From: Boseongicola sp. H5
GTDB lineage: Bacteria > Pseudomonadota > Alphaproteobacteria > Rhodobacterales > Rhodobacteraceae
Direction: 5' to 3'
NCBI GenBank assembly: GCA_020622165.1
Contig: JACNMN010000001.1
Location: forward strand, 434,001 to 498,000
DNA length: 64,000 nt
This document shows positions 8,374 to 19,609 of this stretch, piece after piece (within the stretch, counting starts at the first letter, position 1; each line of letters opens with the position of its first letter). Under the pieces are notes generated by a model. It made no database searches. It was not told the DNA's origin and saw only the letters and a program-made list of their open reading frames with translations. The position numbers and the translations under genes were made by a program.

Positions 8374-9273
8374 TCAGGCGGTCAGGCCCTGCGGCTCCGG
8401 CAGGCCATGTGCGCGGCAGCAGGCGGTGACCGTATTGGCCAGAAGACAGGCGATGGTCATCGGGCCCACACCGCCGGGCACGGGCGTGATGGCACCGGCA
8501 ACCTGCGCCGCAGCGGCAAGGTCCACATCCCCGACAAGCTTGGTTTTATCAGGGTTACCAGGGTGTTGGATGCGGTTCATCCCCACATCAATCACCGTCG
8601 CGCCGGGTTTGACCCAATCCCCCTGAACCATTTCCGGGCGTCCGACCGCAACCACCAGAATATCCGCGCCCCGGCAGATGCGGGGGAGATCCGTCGTCCG
8701 CGAATGGGCGATGGTCACGGTGCAATTGTCGGCCAGCAAAAGCTGGGCCATCGGCTTGCCGACGATGTTGGAGCGGCCCAGAACCACCGCGTTCAGCCCC
8801 GACAGCGACCCGTGATGATCGCGCAGCATCATCAGGCAACCGAGCGGCGTGCAGGGCACCATGGATTTCTGCCCCGTGCCCAACAGCCCCACATTGGAGA
8901 TATGAAAGCCGTCAACGTCCTTGGCGGGGTTTATCCTGTTGATAACCTTGGAGCTATCCACATGATCGGGCAGCGGTAACTGCACCAGAATACCATGCAC
9001 TTTCGGATCGGCGTTCAACCGGTCGACAAGATGGAGGATATCCGCCTCGGAGGTTGCCGCATCCAGTTTATGTTCGAAACCGGCCATGCCCGCCTCGACG
9101 GTTTGCTTGCCCTTGTTGCGCACATAGACTTGGCTGGCCGGGTCTTCGCCCACCAGAACCACGGCAAGACCGGGCACCATGTCATGGTCGGATTTCAGCC
9201 GCGCCACATGGGCCGCGACCTTTTCCCGTATCTGTGCGGCGAAGGCTTTTCCGTCGATGATTTCGGCCGTCAT
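8374..9273 (-). CDS. folD: bifunctional methylenetetrahydrofolate dehydrogenase / methenyltetrahydrofolate cyclohydrolase FolD
   Basis: This 299-residue enzyme interconverts 5,10-methylene-, 5,10-methenyl- and 10-formyl-tetrahydrofolate with NADP. Family signatures are YVRNKGKQT near residue 51 (catalytic Lys), the LPLPDHV block, the Rossmann motif [14 protein letters not shown] and the C-terminal [11 protein letters not shown]. The length is normal for the family. It follows fhs on the same strand by 74 bases and probably shares its transcript. Together they make and reduce formyl-THF for purine, formyl-Met and C1 oxidation needs. Confidence 0.97.
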   Translation of the reverse strand: MTAEIIDGKAFAAQIREKVAAHVARLKSDHDMVPGLAVVLVGEDPASQVYVRNKGKQTVEAGMAGFEHKLDAATSEADILHLVDRLNADPKVHGILVQLPLPDHVDSSKVINRINPAKDVDGFHISNVGLLGTGQKSMVPCTPLGCLMMLRDHHGSLSGLNAVVLGRSNIVGKPMAQLLLADNCTVTIAHSRTTDLPRICRGADILVVAVGRPEMVQGDWVKPGATVIDVGMNRIQHPGNPDKTKLVGDVDLAAAAQVAGAITPVPGGVGPMTIACLLANTVTACCRAHGLPEPQGLTA

Positions 9274-9347
9274 GGGGGTGTCCTTTGCTGCTGCGTCGTC
9301 GGGGTCAGGTATATCAATGGTAGATCAATTTGCCACTGCGCCCGACC

Positions 9348-11024
9348 TCAGAACAGACCCTCGATATCGCCCGCGTCGTTCAGCATGATCGCCTCGGCGG
9401 AGGGCACGCGGGGCAGGCCCGGCATGGTCATGATCTCCCCGCAGATCGCCACGATGAAGCCGGCCCCCGCCGACAGCCGCACCTCCCGCACCGGGATCGT
9501 GAAGCCCGTGGGCGCGCCCCGTGCGCCGGGATCGGTGGTGAAGGAATACTGTGTCTTGGCCATGCAGACCGGCAGGTGGCCGTAACCCGCCTCTTCCCAG
9601 GCCGTCAATTGGTCGCGGATCTTGGCATCCGCCACAACGCCATCGGCGTGATAGATGGCGGTCGCGATGGTCTCGATCTTCTCGAACAGCGGCATGTCGT
9701 CGGGATAGATCGGCGCGAAATCGGCGCCGCCCTCGTCGATGATGTCCACCACCTTGCGGGCCAGCGCCTCGGTTCCGGCGGAGCCATCGGCCCAGTGCTT
9801 GCACAGGACCGCCTCGGAGCCCTGGGTGGCGACATAGCTTTGCACCGCCTGCACCTCGGCCTCGGTGTCGCCCGCGAAATGGTTGATCGCGACGACGACG
9901 GGCACCCCGAAGGATTTGACGTTGCCGATATGGCGGCCCAGATTGGCGCAGCCCGCCTCCACCGCCGCCACGTTTTCCGCGCCCAGATCGGCCTTGGCGA
10001 CGCCGCCATTCATCTTCATCGCCCGCACCGTGGCCACGATCACCACCGCATCGGGCGCGATGCCCGCCTTGCGGCACTTGATGTTCATGAATTTCTCGGC
10101 CCCCAGATCGGCGCCGAACCCGGCCTCCGTCACCACGTAATCGGCCAGCTTCAGCGCGGTGGTGGTGGCGATGACCGAATTGCAGCCATGGGCGATATTG
10201 GCGAACGGGCCGCCATGGACGAAGGCGGGGTTGTTTTCCAGCGTCTGGACCAGATTGGGCTGCATCGCATCCTTGAGAAGGACGGTCATGGCGCCATCGG
10301 CCTTGATGTCGCGGGCATAGATCGGTTTGCGGTCCCGCGTATAGGCGACGATGATGTCGCCGAGCCGCTTTTGCAGATCGTCGAGACCGGTGGCGAGGCA
10401 CAGGATCGCCATGACCTCTGAGGCGACGGTGATGTCGAACCCGGTCTGGCGCGGGAAGCCGTTGGCCACCCCGCCGAGCGAGGTGACCATGTCGCGGAGC
10501 GCGCGGTCGTTCATGTCGAGCACGCGGCGCCAGACGACGCGCCGCTGGTCGATCTCCAGCGCATTGCCCCAGTAGATATGATTGTCGATCATCGCCGACA
10601 GCAGGTTATGGGCCGAAGTGATCGCGTGGAAATCGCCGGTGAAATGGAGGTTCATCTCCTCCATCGGCACGACCTGGGCATAACCGCCGCCCGCGGCGCC
10701 GCCCTTCATTCCGAAACAGGGCCCGAGGGAGGCCTCGCGGATGCAGATGGCCGCGTTCTTGCCGATCCGGTTGAGACCGTCGCCAAGCCCGACGGTGGTG
10801 GTGGTCTTGCCCTCGCCCGCGGGCGTCGGGTTGATCGCCGTCACGAGGATGAGCTTGCCGTTCTGGCGGCCCTGCACACCGTCGATGAAGCTCTGGCTCA
10901 GCTTGGCCTTGTCATGGCCGTAGGGCAGCAGATCCTCGGACGGGATGCCCAGTTTGCCGCCGATCTCCTTGATCGGGCGTTTGTTGGCTTCGCGGGCAAT
11001 CTCGATGTCGGTTTTGAAGGCCAT
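9348..11024 (-). CDS. fhs: formate--tetrahydrofolate ligase
   Basis: This 558-residue ATP-dependent ligase makes 10-formyl-THF from formate and THF. The nucleotide loop is [11 protein letters not shown] (from about residue 66), and the family blocks [12 protein letters not shown] and LTGDFHAI-like (FTGDFHAIT) are present. The start at 11024 ([13 protein letters not shown]) is preferred to 11063 because the family begins here. The neighbouring folD completes a formate-assimilating C1 module. Marine Roseobacters often use this pair in oxidation of methylated compounds, which would be an inference for this organism. Confidence 0.96.
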   Translation of the reverse strand: MAFKTDIEIAREANKRPIKEIGGKLGIPSEDLLPYGHDKAKLSQSFIDGVQGRQNGKLILVTAINPTPAGEGKTTTTVGLGDGLNRIGKNAAICIREASLGPCFGMKGGAAGGGYAQVVPMEEMNLHFTGDFHAITSAHNLLSAMIDNHIYWGNALEIDQRRVVWRRVLDMNDRALRDMVTSLGGVANGFPRQTGFDITVASEVMAILCLATGLDDLQKRLGDIIVAYTRDRKPIYARDIKADGAMTVLLKDAMQPNLVQTLENNPAFVHGGPFANIAHGCNSVIATTTALKLADYVVTEAGFGADLGAEKFMNIKCRKAGIAPDAVVIVATVRAMKMNGGVAKADLGAENVAAVEAGCANLGRHIGNVKSFGVPVVVAINHFAGDTEAEVQAVQSYVATQGSEAVLCKHWADGSAGTEALARKVVDIIDEGGADFAPIYPDDMPLFEKIETIATAIYHADGVVADAKIRDQLTAWEEAGYGHLPVCMAKTQYSFTTDPGARGAPTGFTIPVREVRLSAGAGFIVAICGEIMTMPGLPRVPSAEAIMLNDAGDIEGLF

Positions 11025-11231
11025 GATATGGGGTTCCTGCGGCGATAGAGGGTGGTCTCCCATCGCCTATAGCGTCTCAGTTTCGGGTGCATAGGGGCAT
11101 TTCCGACATTTTCGCCCCTCGGGCCGTCAGAATGCGGGCGGCTGCGCGCCCCCGCGCGGATCCGTCGGAGATTTCTTTGAACCTTTTCGCGGCTCAGCCG
11201 TTCTAACAGTATCGAATGAAGGAGAAATACG

Positions 11232-11312
11232 ATGTCAGCTCCGATGATTCTGTTGCAGGCCGGTTTCGCAGCCGGGATGATGCTTGGCCTGACCGTGGCA
11301 CTTCTGGCCTAG
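11232..11312 (+). CDS. 26-residue hydrophobic small protein
   Basis: This is a very short ORF of 27 codons, encoding MSAPMILLQAGF followed by a Gly/Met/Leu-rich membrane stretch. A strong Shine-Dalgarno sequence (AAGGAG) ends 7 bases before the ATG. The peptide is almost entirely one transmembrane helix with no charged residue, so it would insert in the inner membrane. Its stop codon overlaps the end of the MOSC gene on the other strand by four bases. I do not recognise a family. The good RBS and the tight convergent packing are the reasons for calling it. Confidence 0.55.
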   Translation: MSAPMILLQAGFAAGMMLGLTVALLA

Positions 11313-11917
11313 GAGGCTTGGGGGCGGCGCGCGGCCTCCAGATGCGGCCAGGCCGGCTGGTCCGGCACATGCAGGCGCAGCGCTTCGCCCAGATCGAGCC
11401 GCCCCTCCCGCTCCACCCAGGCGGTTATGCCGCGCCGATGTGCAGCCGCCCGTTTGAACGCCTTTCCGAAACCCGGCCGGGCCGCCTCGATCACCTTCGC
11501 GGGGAGGGAACAGGGGCGGTTTTCCATATCCACCGTCAGTGTCGTGCCACGTTCGCCCTGAAGGCGCGAGGATGGCGGGATATGGGTGAAATCCGGGATC
11601 CCCTCCACAAGGACCGAGGCGCCGAGCCATGACGGCTCAAGCCGGTCCAGCCCCATCTCCGCCGCGATGGCGGCCAGATCCTCCACCGACAGGATGGACA
11701 GCTGGCGGGTGTTCCTGATCTCGGTGCCGCGCGGATATTGCGCCGCCACCCGGCTGTCCGATGGCCGGGTGAGCCCCGCATGGCTTTCGCCCTCATAGCC
11801 CGCAAAACTCAGGTCCATATGTGTAAGCGGGCGTGTCTCAAGTGCGGCATCCCGGTCGGCATTGTGGCCGAGCCAGACGATCCGGGCGACGAAATCGGTG
11901 GGGACGAGGGCGGGCAT
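11309..11917 (-). CDS. MOSC domain-containing protein
   Basis: This 202-residue protein matches the MOSC (molybdenum cofactor sulfurase C-terminal) fold. It has the early DLSFAGYEGESHAG block, the RNTRQLSILS strand that begins the sensor region, and the late HRRGITAWVEREG segment. Stand-alone MOSC proteins are predicted to carry sulfur or bind molybdenum cofactor. No conserved cysteine stands out. The start at 11917 is supported by AAGGAG eight bases upstream; a reading from 11941 would add eight residues without an RBS. It is monocistronic. Confidence 0.85.
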   Translation of the reverse strand: MPALVPTDFVARIVWLGHNADRDAALETRPLTHMDLSFAGYEGESHAGLTRPSDSRVAAQYPRGTEIRNTRQLSILSVEDLAAIAAEMGLDRLEPSWLGASVLVEGIPDFTHIPPSSRLQGERGTTLTVDMENRPCSLPAKVIEAARPGFGKAFKRAAAHRRGITAWVEREGRLDLGEALRLHVPDQPAWPHLEAARRPQAS

Positions 11918-12062
11918 CGGTGGCTCCTTGGCGGTTTGCATGGCAGGCGGGACCGACCGGCAGGATATGCAGAAGGCCGGATATGGGACAAGGCGGGTTC
12001 GGACCGGCTCGCGCGGCGGCGAAGACCGGATATCCGTGTGCGGAAGGTGCTCGCGCGCAAAG

Positions 12063-12094
12063 AAAAGACCCCGGCACGGATGCCGGGGTCTTTT
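12063..12094 (-). terminator. rho-independent terminator after ftsH
   Basis: This is a perfect 14-bp inverted repeat (AAAAGACCCCGGCA and its complement) around a 4-base loop. Read on the minus strand it ends in TCTTTTCTTT. It lies 30 bases after the ftsH stop codon. The arm also carries A-runs on the other side, so it could stop transcription from either direction. Confidence 0.85.
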
Positions 12095-12123
12095 GCGTTT
12101 CGAAGAGCATGGCAGCGCCGGGA

Positions 12124-14034
<1,911 letters not shown>

Positions 14035-14124
14035 CAGAATTCTCCTTACATCAGCGCGCCAAACAGGGGGGCGGACAGACTGCGCCCGGCACGTCCCCGT
14101 AAGATAGACATGCTCGGGCCAACT

Positions 14125-15387
14125 TCAATGCGATAATATGGTACGATGAAAGCGCGCCTGCGGTGCATAGCTGGCCTGACAAAGCGGCGCGTGCCAAAGC
14201 TCGGGCGCCGCCACGAGGCTCTCGCCGCTCCAGATCCCGGGATAGGAGGTGAGCGCCGCATGGGGCAGCGTGGCCGGACGGTCGATTTTGCTGGCCCCGT
14301 CGGGGCCCAGCGCGCGGATCGTGCAGCCCTGAAGCCGCGCGCCCCGCACCTGCCAGCGATTGTCCCAGAGCGCCGTGCCGTCGGCGGGCGTTTCCAGCCC
14401 CGCGACCGCGGCATGTTCGCGGACCACGAAGATATGCGATGCGGTGGCCACAACCTGCCCGCCATGCAGCGTGGCGCCCCGCCCGGCCAGCGCGTCGTCA
14501 AGCGCGGTTTCCAGCGTTTTCAGGCGCGGGCGATAGGGCGCCGAGGACAGGCGCGAGAGCCCGTGCGCCATGAGGCGAAGCTGGGTTTCGCGTTCGGTCG
14601 CGGCAAAATCCGAGCGCGCCAGTGCGATCACGCCGGGCAGGGGTTCGGTCGCGATCCGTGCGGCGGTTTCCGCGCAGCGGGCCTCCAGCGCCGTGCGGGC
14701 GCGGGCAAGCTGCCGGGCGGTCTCGGCCAGACGGTCGGTGGTCAGGCCGAGCGGGCCAAGCAGGTCAAGCGCCTGACGCATCCGCACCCGGTCAAATCGC
14801 GGGTCGTCATTGCCGGGATCGTCGCGCCAGCCGAGGCCGCGGGCCTTGAGCATGTCGCGCAGGGCCTTGCGGCGCTCGGCCAGAAGCGGGCGGAGAAACG
14901 GAATGCCGTGACCTTGCGTCGTCTCGGCCATGGCGGAGAGGCCATCGACACCGGAGCCGCGGGCCAGACGCATCAGGAAGGTTTCGGCCAGATCGTCCCG
15001 GGTATGCCCCAGCAGGATCGCGGAGATCTCCGGCCTTTCAGCGTGCGCCCAATCGGCCATGAGGCCATAGCGGGCGGCGCGGGCTTGGGCCTGCAGGTTT
15101 CCCTGCCCGTCCCAGCCCCGCCATGGCAGCGTGACATGGGCCGCGCCCAGATCTTGCGCCCGGGCGGCGACCCAGGCGGCCTCGTCCGCGCTTTCGGCGC
15201 GCAGGCCGTGATCGACGGTGATCGCCTGCACATCCGGGGGGGTGGCTTGCGCCCCTGCCCAGTCGGCGGCAAGGGCCAGAAGCGCCAGCGAGTCGCTGCC
15301 GCCGGAAACCGCAACCCCGATACACCGGCCGGGCCGCCCCGCCAGAAGCCGCTCAAGCGTGGCGGCGAACCGGCTTTCGATGCTCAA
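14125..15387 (-). CDS. tilS: tRNA(Ile)-lysidine synthetase TilS
   Basis: This 420-residue enzyme modifies C34 of the CAU-anticodon tRNA-Ile to lysidine with ATP and lysine, so that AUA is read as Ile. The PP-loop is SGGSDS (28-33), and the GHTRDDLAETFLMRLARGSG block that follows is diagnostic. The length is typical of the form with C-terminal domains. Its start overlaps the stop of cpoB (ATGA), and ftsH follows after 90 bases. This tilS-ftsH adjacency is widespread in bacteria. Confidence 0.96.
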   Translation of the reverse strand: MSIESRFAATLERLLAGRPGRCIGVAVSGGSDSLALLALAADWAGAQATPPDVQAITVDHGLRAESADEAAWVAARAQDLGAAHVTLPWRGWDGQGNLQAQARAARYGLMADWAHAERPEISAILLGHTRDDLAETFLMRLARGSGVDGLSAMAETTQGHGIPFLRPLLAERRKALRDMLKARGLGWRDDPGNDDPRFDRVRMRQALDLLGPLGLTTDRLAETARQLARARTALEARCAETAARIATEPLPGVIALARSDFAATERETQLRLMAHGLSRLSSAPYRPRLKTLETALDDALAGRGATLHGGQVVATASHIFVVREHAAVAGLETPADGTALWDNRWQVRGARLQGCTIRALGPDGASKIDRPATLPHAALTSYPGIWSGESLVAAPELWHAPLCQASYAPQARFHRTILSH

Positions 15388-16226
15388 GTGCAGCCAAGGC
15401 CGGCCATGGCGGAGCGCGCGTCGAACACCGATTGAGAGGTCGGATAGCGAAGTTCGACTTCCGCCAGGGTGAGGCAGGCCTCTTCCGTCTGGCCGAGCTG
15501 GCCGAGGCTGGTGCCCAGTTTCGTCAGGCTTTCGGGCGCACGGGGCGCATCGGGCGCGCCGGAGAAACTATCGAGATAGGCCCGCGCGGCCTCGCTCCAG
15601 TTGCTTTGGGCCGCTTCCGCCTCGCCGCGCAGGAAATGCGCCTCCGCACTCAGGGGGCCGCCGGGATAGGTTTGGGTGAAAGCGGCAAAAAGCTGTGCCG
15701 CTTCGGCGTAGTTGCCCGCGTCATAGGCCGCCTGCGCGCGGTCGAAATCCGACTGCTCGCCCACCGCTAGCGCCGCGCCGCCGCCCGGCGCCGGGAAAGG
15801 GGCCGCAACCGGGCCAGCCCCGGTCAGCGGTTCCCCGCCAAGGCTGGGGGTATCGCCCAGATCGGCGATGTCGCAATCGGTCTCAAGCTCGCACAGGCGG
15901 AACTCCAGATCACCCACCCGGTTGGTGCCGTCGCTGACAACCCGGTCGATCCTGAGCTGCATCTCTTCGGTCAGGCTGGTCAGGCGGCGCAACTCCGCCT
16001 CGATCCCGTCGACGCGCTGGAGCGTGTCGCCCGACGCCCCGCTGCCCAGAGGCGCGCCGGTGGTGTTCAACTCCCCCCGCAGCCGTTGCAGTTCCACATA
16101 GAGAACGGAAAGCTCCTGCCGGATATCGGCCAGGGTCTGATCCCGGTCCTGCGCCATGGCGGGCATGGGCAGGCTGAGGGTTGCCGCAAGGGCGACGGAC
16201 AGGACGAACGGGCGCAGCATCGTCAT
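15384..16226 (-). CDS. cpoB: cell division coordinator CpoB (YbgF)
   Basis: This 280-residue periplasmic protein has a signal peptide (cleavage near AMA-QDRDQ, residue ~25), an N-terminal coiled-coil region (about 30-115, with Leu/Arg/Glu heptads) and C-terminal TPR repeats (about 160-275). CpoB links the Tol-Pal complex with cell-wall synthesis during constriction. The gene directly abuts pal upstream and overlaps tilS downstream, so these are co-transcribed. The middle linker is Gly/Ala/Pro rich. Confidence 0.93.
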   Translation of the reverse strand: MTMLRPFVLSVALAATLSLPMPAMAQDRDQTLADIRQELSVLYVELQRLRGELNTTGAPLGSGASGDTLQRVDGIEAELRRLTSLTEEMQLRIDRVVSDGTNRVGDLEFRLCELETDCDIADLGDTPSLGGEPLTGAGPVAAPFPAPGGGAALAVGEQSDFDRAQAAYDAGNYAEAAQLFAAFTQTYPGGPLSAEAHFLRGEAEAAQSNWSEAARAYLDSFSGAPDAPRAPESLTKLGTSLGQLGQTEEACLTLAEVELRYPTSQSVFDARSAMAGLGCT

Positions 16227-16730
16227 TCAGACCCCGGCGCCGGCGCCCGCGGCGATGACGCTGACCGCGCGGCGGTTCTGGCGATAGCAGCTTTCGTCGG
16301 AGCAGATTTCGATCGGACGCTCCTTGCCGTAGCTGATCGTCCGGAGCCGGTTGGCCGCAACGCCGCGGCTGATCAGGTATTCCTCCACCGCGCTGGCCCG
16401 GCGTGCGCCGAGGGCGAGGTTGTATTCACGGGTGCCCTGTTCATCCGCGTGGCCTTCGATCAGGACGGTGTATTCGGTGTTTGTCAGCAACCACTGGGCC
16501 TGCCCGTCAAGGGTTGCCCGGGCGTCGGGCGCGAGGGTGGACTGATCGACGGCGAACAGAACGCGGTCGCCCACGGTCTGGTTGAAATAGGCCGGCGATG
16601 TCGGATCGAACGCCCCCTGCTGCCCCGCGCCGTTCAACGCGCCGGCAGTGTTGCCGCCAAGCCCGCCCTGGGCGCAGGCCGAGAGGCCAAGGACCGCAAC
16701 CAGAAGGGCGGATTTCATCAGGATATTCAT
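16227..16730 (-). CDS. pal: peptidoglycan-associated lipoprotein Pal
   Basis: This 167-residue outer-membrane lipoprotein has a signal peptide with lipobox LSAC (Cys19) and a C-terminal OmpA-like peptidoglycan-binding domain. It carries LIEGHADEQGTREYNLALGA, the signature of Pal that contacts diaminopimelate. The ATG at 16730 is chosen because GAGGA lies nine bases upstream; the ATG at 16739 would abut that RBS, and 16796 is too far. Pal anchors the Tol complex and the outer membrane to the wall. Unlike the usual order, no tolB lies upstream; the preceding gene is a small unrelated ORF. Confidence 0.96.
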   Translation of the reverse strand: MNILMKSALLVAVLGLSACAQGGLGGNTAGALNGAGQQGAFDPTSPAYFNQTVGDRVLFAVDQSTLAPDARATLDGQAQWLLTNTEYTVLIEGHADEQGTREYNLALGARRASAVEEYLISRGVAANRLRTISYGKERPIEICSDESCYRQNRRAVSVIAAGAGAGV

Positions 16731-17029
16731 GGTGCTCATTCCTCGGTTCAGGGTGTGTTTTGCCGCGCAGCGTAACATGGGTGCGGGTTCATGCAAATCA
16801 CAAGGGGGCCAGATCGGGAATCAGCAAAGATTTCCGCGCCGACCGGGCGCCCGCCGGATCCGGGCGGGAGGGTGGCACGCGCCGGAGGGCAGCGCCGGCA
16901 CACGTGCGGTCAAGGCGACAGGCGCGGCGCGGAATGGCCACGCGGCGAGATACCGAAAGCACCGTCCCGGAGACGGCGGATATCACGATGGCTGTTTTGC
17001 CCCGGCTTTGGCGGATATCGGCCTGAAAC
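16731..17029. other. intergenic region before pal
   Basis: This is a 299-base stretch without a credible gene. It should hold the pal promoter, since pal does not follow tolB here. A 10-bp direct repeat (GGCGGATATC) occurs at 16975 and 17010, 35 bases apart. No function for it is evident. Confidence 0.4.
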
Positions 17030-17227
17030 CTAGGCGTATTCGGGAAAGCCCAACCGCTGAAGCGCAGCCTGAGCGGCATTGCGGACCGCCTCGTCGGCGG
17101 ACATCAACTGCTCGTTCAACTGCCGCATGATCACACTCAAGGTCTTGGAACTGGTGTGCTTGTTGATGAATTCGGCAACATGATCACTGGACAGTTTGAG
17201 AATGTCCTCAGTGCTTGGCACATGCAT
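17030..17227 (-). CDS. small uncharacterised alpha-helical protein
   Basis: This is a 65-residue soluble protein without signal peptide or membrane segment. Its sequence is amphipathic and helical (for example FINKHTSSKTLSVIMRQLNE). It ends in FPEYA. I do not recognise the family and no cysteine or metal site is present. It is monocistronic between pal and the divergent binding-protein gene, with an ATG start. The composition looks like a real gene, not a shadow: no longer ORF covers it on the other strand except an implausible upstream extension of the next gene. Confidence 0.6.
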   Translation of the reverse strand: MHVPSTEDILKLSSDHVAEFINKHTSSKTLSVIMRQLNEQLMSADEAVRNAAQAALQRLGFPEYA

Positions 17228-17422
17228 CGCGCAACTCCGTTGTTGTCATGTAAGGCCGTTTCCCCGCCGGGAAGGTTAATGCACCCCTTCGATTCGGGCG
17301 ACTCCAAAGTAACAGCTTTGCGACGCCACGCCGCAGTGCAGCATCGGGCGGCGCGATCCGCGCTTGCAAGCCAAACCCATTGCCCAATACCATCGCCGCG
17401 AAACATCTCAAGGGAGAGACGC

Positions 17423-18895
17423 ATGTTCCACCGTTTCAAGATGACCGGCGCAATCCTTGCCCTTACGGCAAGCGGCGCGTTGGCGCAGCAGACCGACATC
17501 ACCATCGGGATGCAGCTGGAACCGCCCAACCTGGACCCGACGGGCGGCGCCGCCGCCGCCATCGACGAGGTGGTTTACGCCAATGTCTTCGAGGGGCTGA
17601 CGCGCTTTGCCTCCGATGGATCGGTGGTGCCGGGGCTGGCCGAGACATGGGAGATTTCCGAAGACGGGCTGACCTATACGTTTTCGCTGCGTGACGGGGT
17701 GATGTTCCATGACGGCAGCAGCTTCACCGCCGAGGATGTCGTCTTCTCCCTCGATCGCGCCCGGGCCGAGGACACCACGAATGCGCAGGCCGCGCTGTTC
17801 GCGGGGATCGAGAGCGTCGAGGCGGTTGACGACACCACCGTGGTGCTGCGTCTGAGCGCGCCGAACGGGGCGCTGCTGTTCAACCTGGCCTGGGGCGATG
17901 CGGTGATCGTCGCCCCCGAAAGTGCCGAGACGAATGCCACCAATCCGGTCGGCACCGGCCCCTTCGTCTTTGCCGACTGGGTGCAGGGCGACCGGGTGGA
18001 GCTGACCCGCAACCCCGATTACTGGGGCGAGGCCCCGGCGCTGGAGGCCGCGACCTTCCGCTTCATTTCCGACCCGAACGCCGCCTTTGCCGCGCTGATG
18101 GCCGGGGATGTGGATGCCTTCCCGGTCTTTCCCGCGCCCGAAACGCTTGGCCAGTTCGAAGCCGATCCCCGGTTCTCCGTCATCGTCGGCTCGACCGAGG
18201 GGGAAACCATTCTGGCGATGAACAACCAGTCCGCGCCGCTGGACGATATCCGCGTGCGTCAGGCGATTTCCCATGCGATCAACCGGCAGGACATCATCGA
18301 CGGTGCGATGTTCGGCTATGGCACGCCCATCGGCACCCATTTCGCCCCGCATCACCCGGATTACGTCGATCTGACCGGGCAATCCGCCTTCGACCCCGAG
18401 ACCGCCCGCGCGCTTCTGGCGGAGGCCGGTGTCTCCGATCTGACCCTTCGTCTGGCGCTGCCGCCCCCATCCTATGCGCGCCGGGGCGGGGAGATCATCG
18501 CGGCCCAGCTTCGCGAGGTGGGGATCGAGACCGAGATCAGCAATCTGGAATGGGCGCAATGGCTGGAACAGGTGTTCCGGGGCAAGGATTTCGATCTGAC
18601 CATCGTCAGCCATACCGAACCCATGGATATCGGGATCTATGCCCGGCCGGAATACTACTTCCAGTATGACAATCCGGGGTTTCAGGATCTGATGAACACG
18701 CTGACGCTGACCGCCGATCCGGCGGAACGCTCGGTGCTGCTGCGCTCGGCTCAGGAGGTGATCGCCGACGATTACGTCAACGGCTATCTGTTCCAGCTTG
18801 CGAAAACCGGCGTGGCCAACGCCAATATCGAAGGTCTGTGGGAAAACTCCCCGACACAGGCCAATGATCTGAGCGGCGTCCGCTGGACGCAGTAG
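17423..18895 (+). CDS. peptide/nickel-type ABC transporter substrate-binding protein
   Basis: This 490-residue periplasmic protein has a Sec signal peptide ending near SGALAQQ (residue ~22) and a full SBP_bac_5 (DppA/OppA) domain. It begins with ITIGMQLEPPNLDP and includes WEISEDGLTYTFSLRDGV. The ATG at 17423 has AGGGAGAG upstream; the reading frame runs open much further 5' but that part has no gene character. It captures a solute for an inner-membrane importer. No permease is adjacent: a matching-type permease/ATPase operon starts 5.4 kb downstream and may be its partner. A terminator follows the gene. Confidence 0.92.
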   Translation: MFHRFKMTGAILALTASGALAQQTDITIGMQLEPPNLDPTGGAAAAIDEVVYANVFEGLTRFASDGSVVPGLAETWEISEDGLTYTFSLRDGVMFHDGSSFTAEDVVFSLDRARAEDTTNAQAALFAGIESVEAVDDTTVVLRLSAPNGALLFNLAWGDAVIVAPESAETNATNPVGTGPFVFADWVQGDRVELTRNPDYWGEAPALEAATFRFISDPNAAFAALMAGDVDAFPVFPAPETLGQFEADPRFSVIVGSTEGETILAMNNQSAPLDDIRVRQAISHAINRQDIIDGAMFGYGTPIGTHFAPHHPDYVDLTGQSAFDPETARALLAEAGVSDLTLRLALPPPSYARRGGEIIAAQLREVGIETEISNLEWAQWLEQVFRGKDFDLTIVSHTEPMDIGIYARPEYYFQYDNPGFQDLMNTLTLTADPAERSVLLRSAQEVIADDYVNGYLFQLAKTGVANANIEGLWENSPTQANDLSGVRWTQ

Positions 18896-18915
18896 GCCCC
18901 GCGCGACACAATCGC

Positions 18916-18951
18916 AAAAACGCCCAGGGCGCCATCGCCCGGGGCGTTTTT
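18916..18951. terminator. bidirectional rho-independent terminator
   Basis: The hairpin AAAAACGCCC...GGGCGTTTTT has inner arms GGGCG/CGCCC, one internal mismatch and a 4-base loop. Runs of A on the left and T on the right let it act on both strands. It sits between the binding-protein gene (+) and the flavin-split-barrel gene (-). Confidence 0.85.
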
Positions 18952-19010
18952 CATGCCTGCCACATCGGTGCCCCGGGGGCCTGCGCGGGGCGCGGCCGGA
19001 GAGAGACGGC

Positions 19011-19490
19011 CTAGAAAGTGACCGTGCCCTGTTCCCCGGCATCGGGTTTCTGATCGGTCAGGTTGGCTTTGGCGATTTCGTAGAGGAACTTCACGCCGCT
19101 GGTGGGTGTCACCGAGATTTCGGCGCTGTCCGGCGTGAATTGCAGCAGGCAGACATCCGGATCGTGCTGCCCGCCCTCGAACCAGGCATCGGCGACGAAG
19201 CTCCAGACCTCATCCAGCGCCTCGCGGTCGGTGGAGCGGCTCAACCGGCCCTCCACATCCGCGTAGAGACCCGTTTTCGCGTCGGCCACGACGAATTGCG
19301 CGGGCTGCGCACCGGCTTCGACGGATTTGGCGAGATCGGTGCCCTTGGCGGTGATGAACCAGATATGCCCGGGCATGTCGTCGTCGACCTGCGGCGACAT
19401 GGCGACCAGACGGCCCTGCCCCCTGACCCCCAACATCCCGGCCCGGACATCTTCCATACGGCTCCAGAATTCGTGCTTCAGATCGCTCAT
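19011..19490 (-). CDS. pyridoxamine 5'-phosphate oxidase family (general stress protein 26-like)
   Basis: This 159-residue protein has the flavin-reductase split-barrel fold of the GSP26 group, with HEFWSRMEDVRAGML at its start and a central IWFITAKGTDLAKSV strand-helix. Relatives bind FMN or similar cofactors and are induced by stress, but true PNP oxidase activity is not expected because the protein is too short and lacks the substrate-binding C-terminus. It is monocistronic between a terminator and a PRC-like gene. Confidence 0.85.
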   Translation of the reverse strand: MSDLKHEFWSRMEDVRAGMLGVRGQGRLVAMSPQVDDDMPGHIWFITAKGTDLAKSVEAGAQPAQFVVADAKTGLYADVEGRLSRSTDREALDEVWSFVADAWFEGGQHDPDVCLLQFTPDSAEISVTPTSGVKFLYEIAKANLTDQKPDAGEQGTVTF

Positions 19491-19609
19491 TGCTTGTGTC
19501 CTGTCCTGAGGATTGTGTCACCTCTCAACCAGAACGAGCCGCATTTGTTCCCCGCCCGGCAGTTGCGCCGAACGGAAAAACGGGGAGCCGCGGCAGTTTC
19601 CGGGGCGGC

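Noticed and set aside
17156-17422. upstream extension of the binding-protein gene
   Set aside because: No RBS or conserved N-terminus; the signal peptide and RBS are at 17423.
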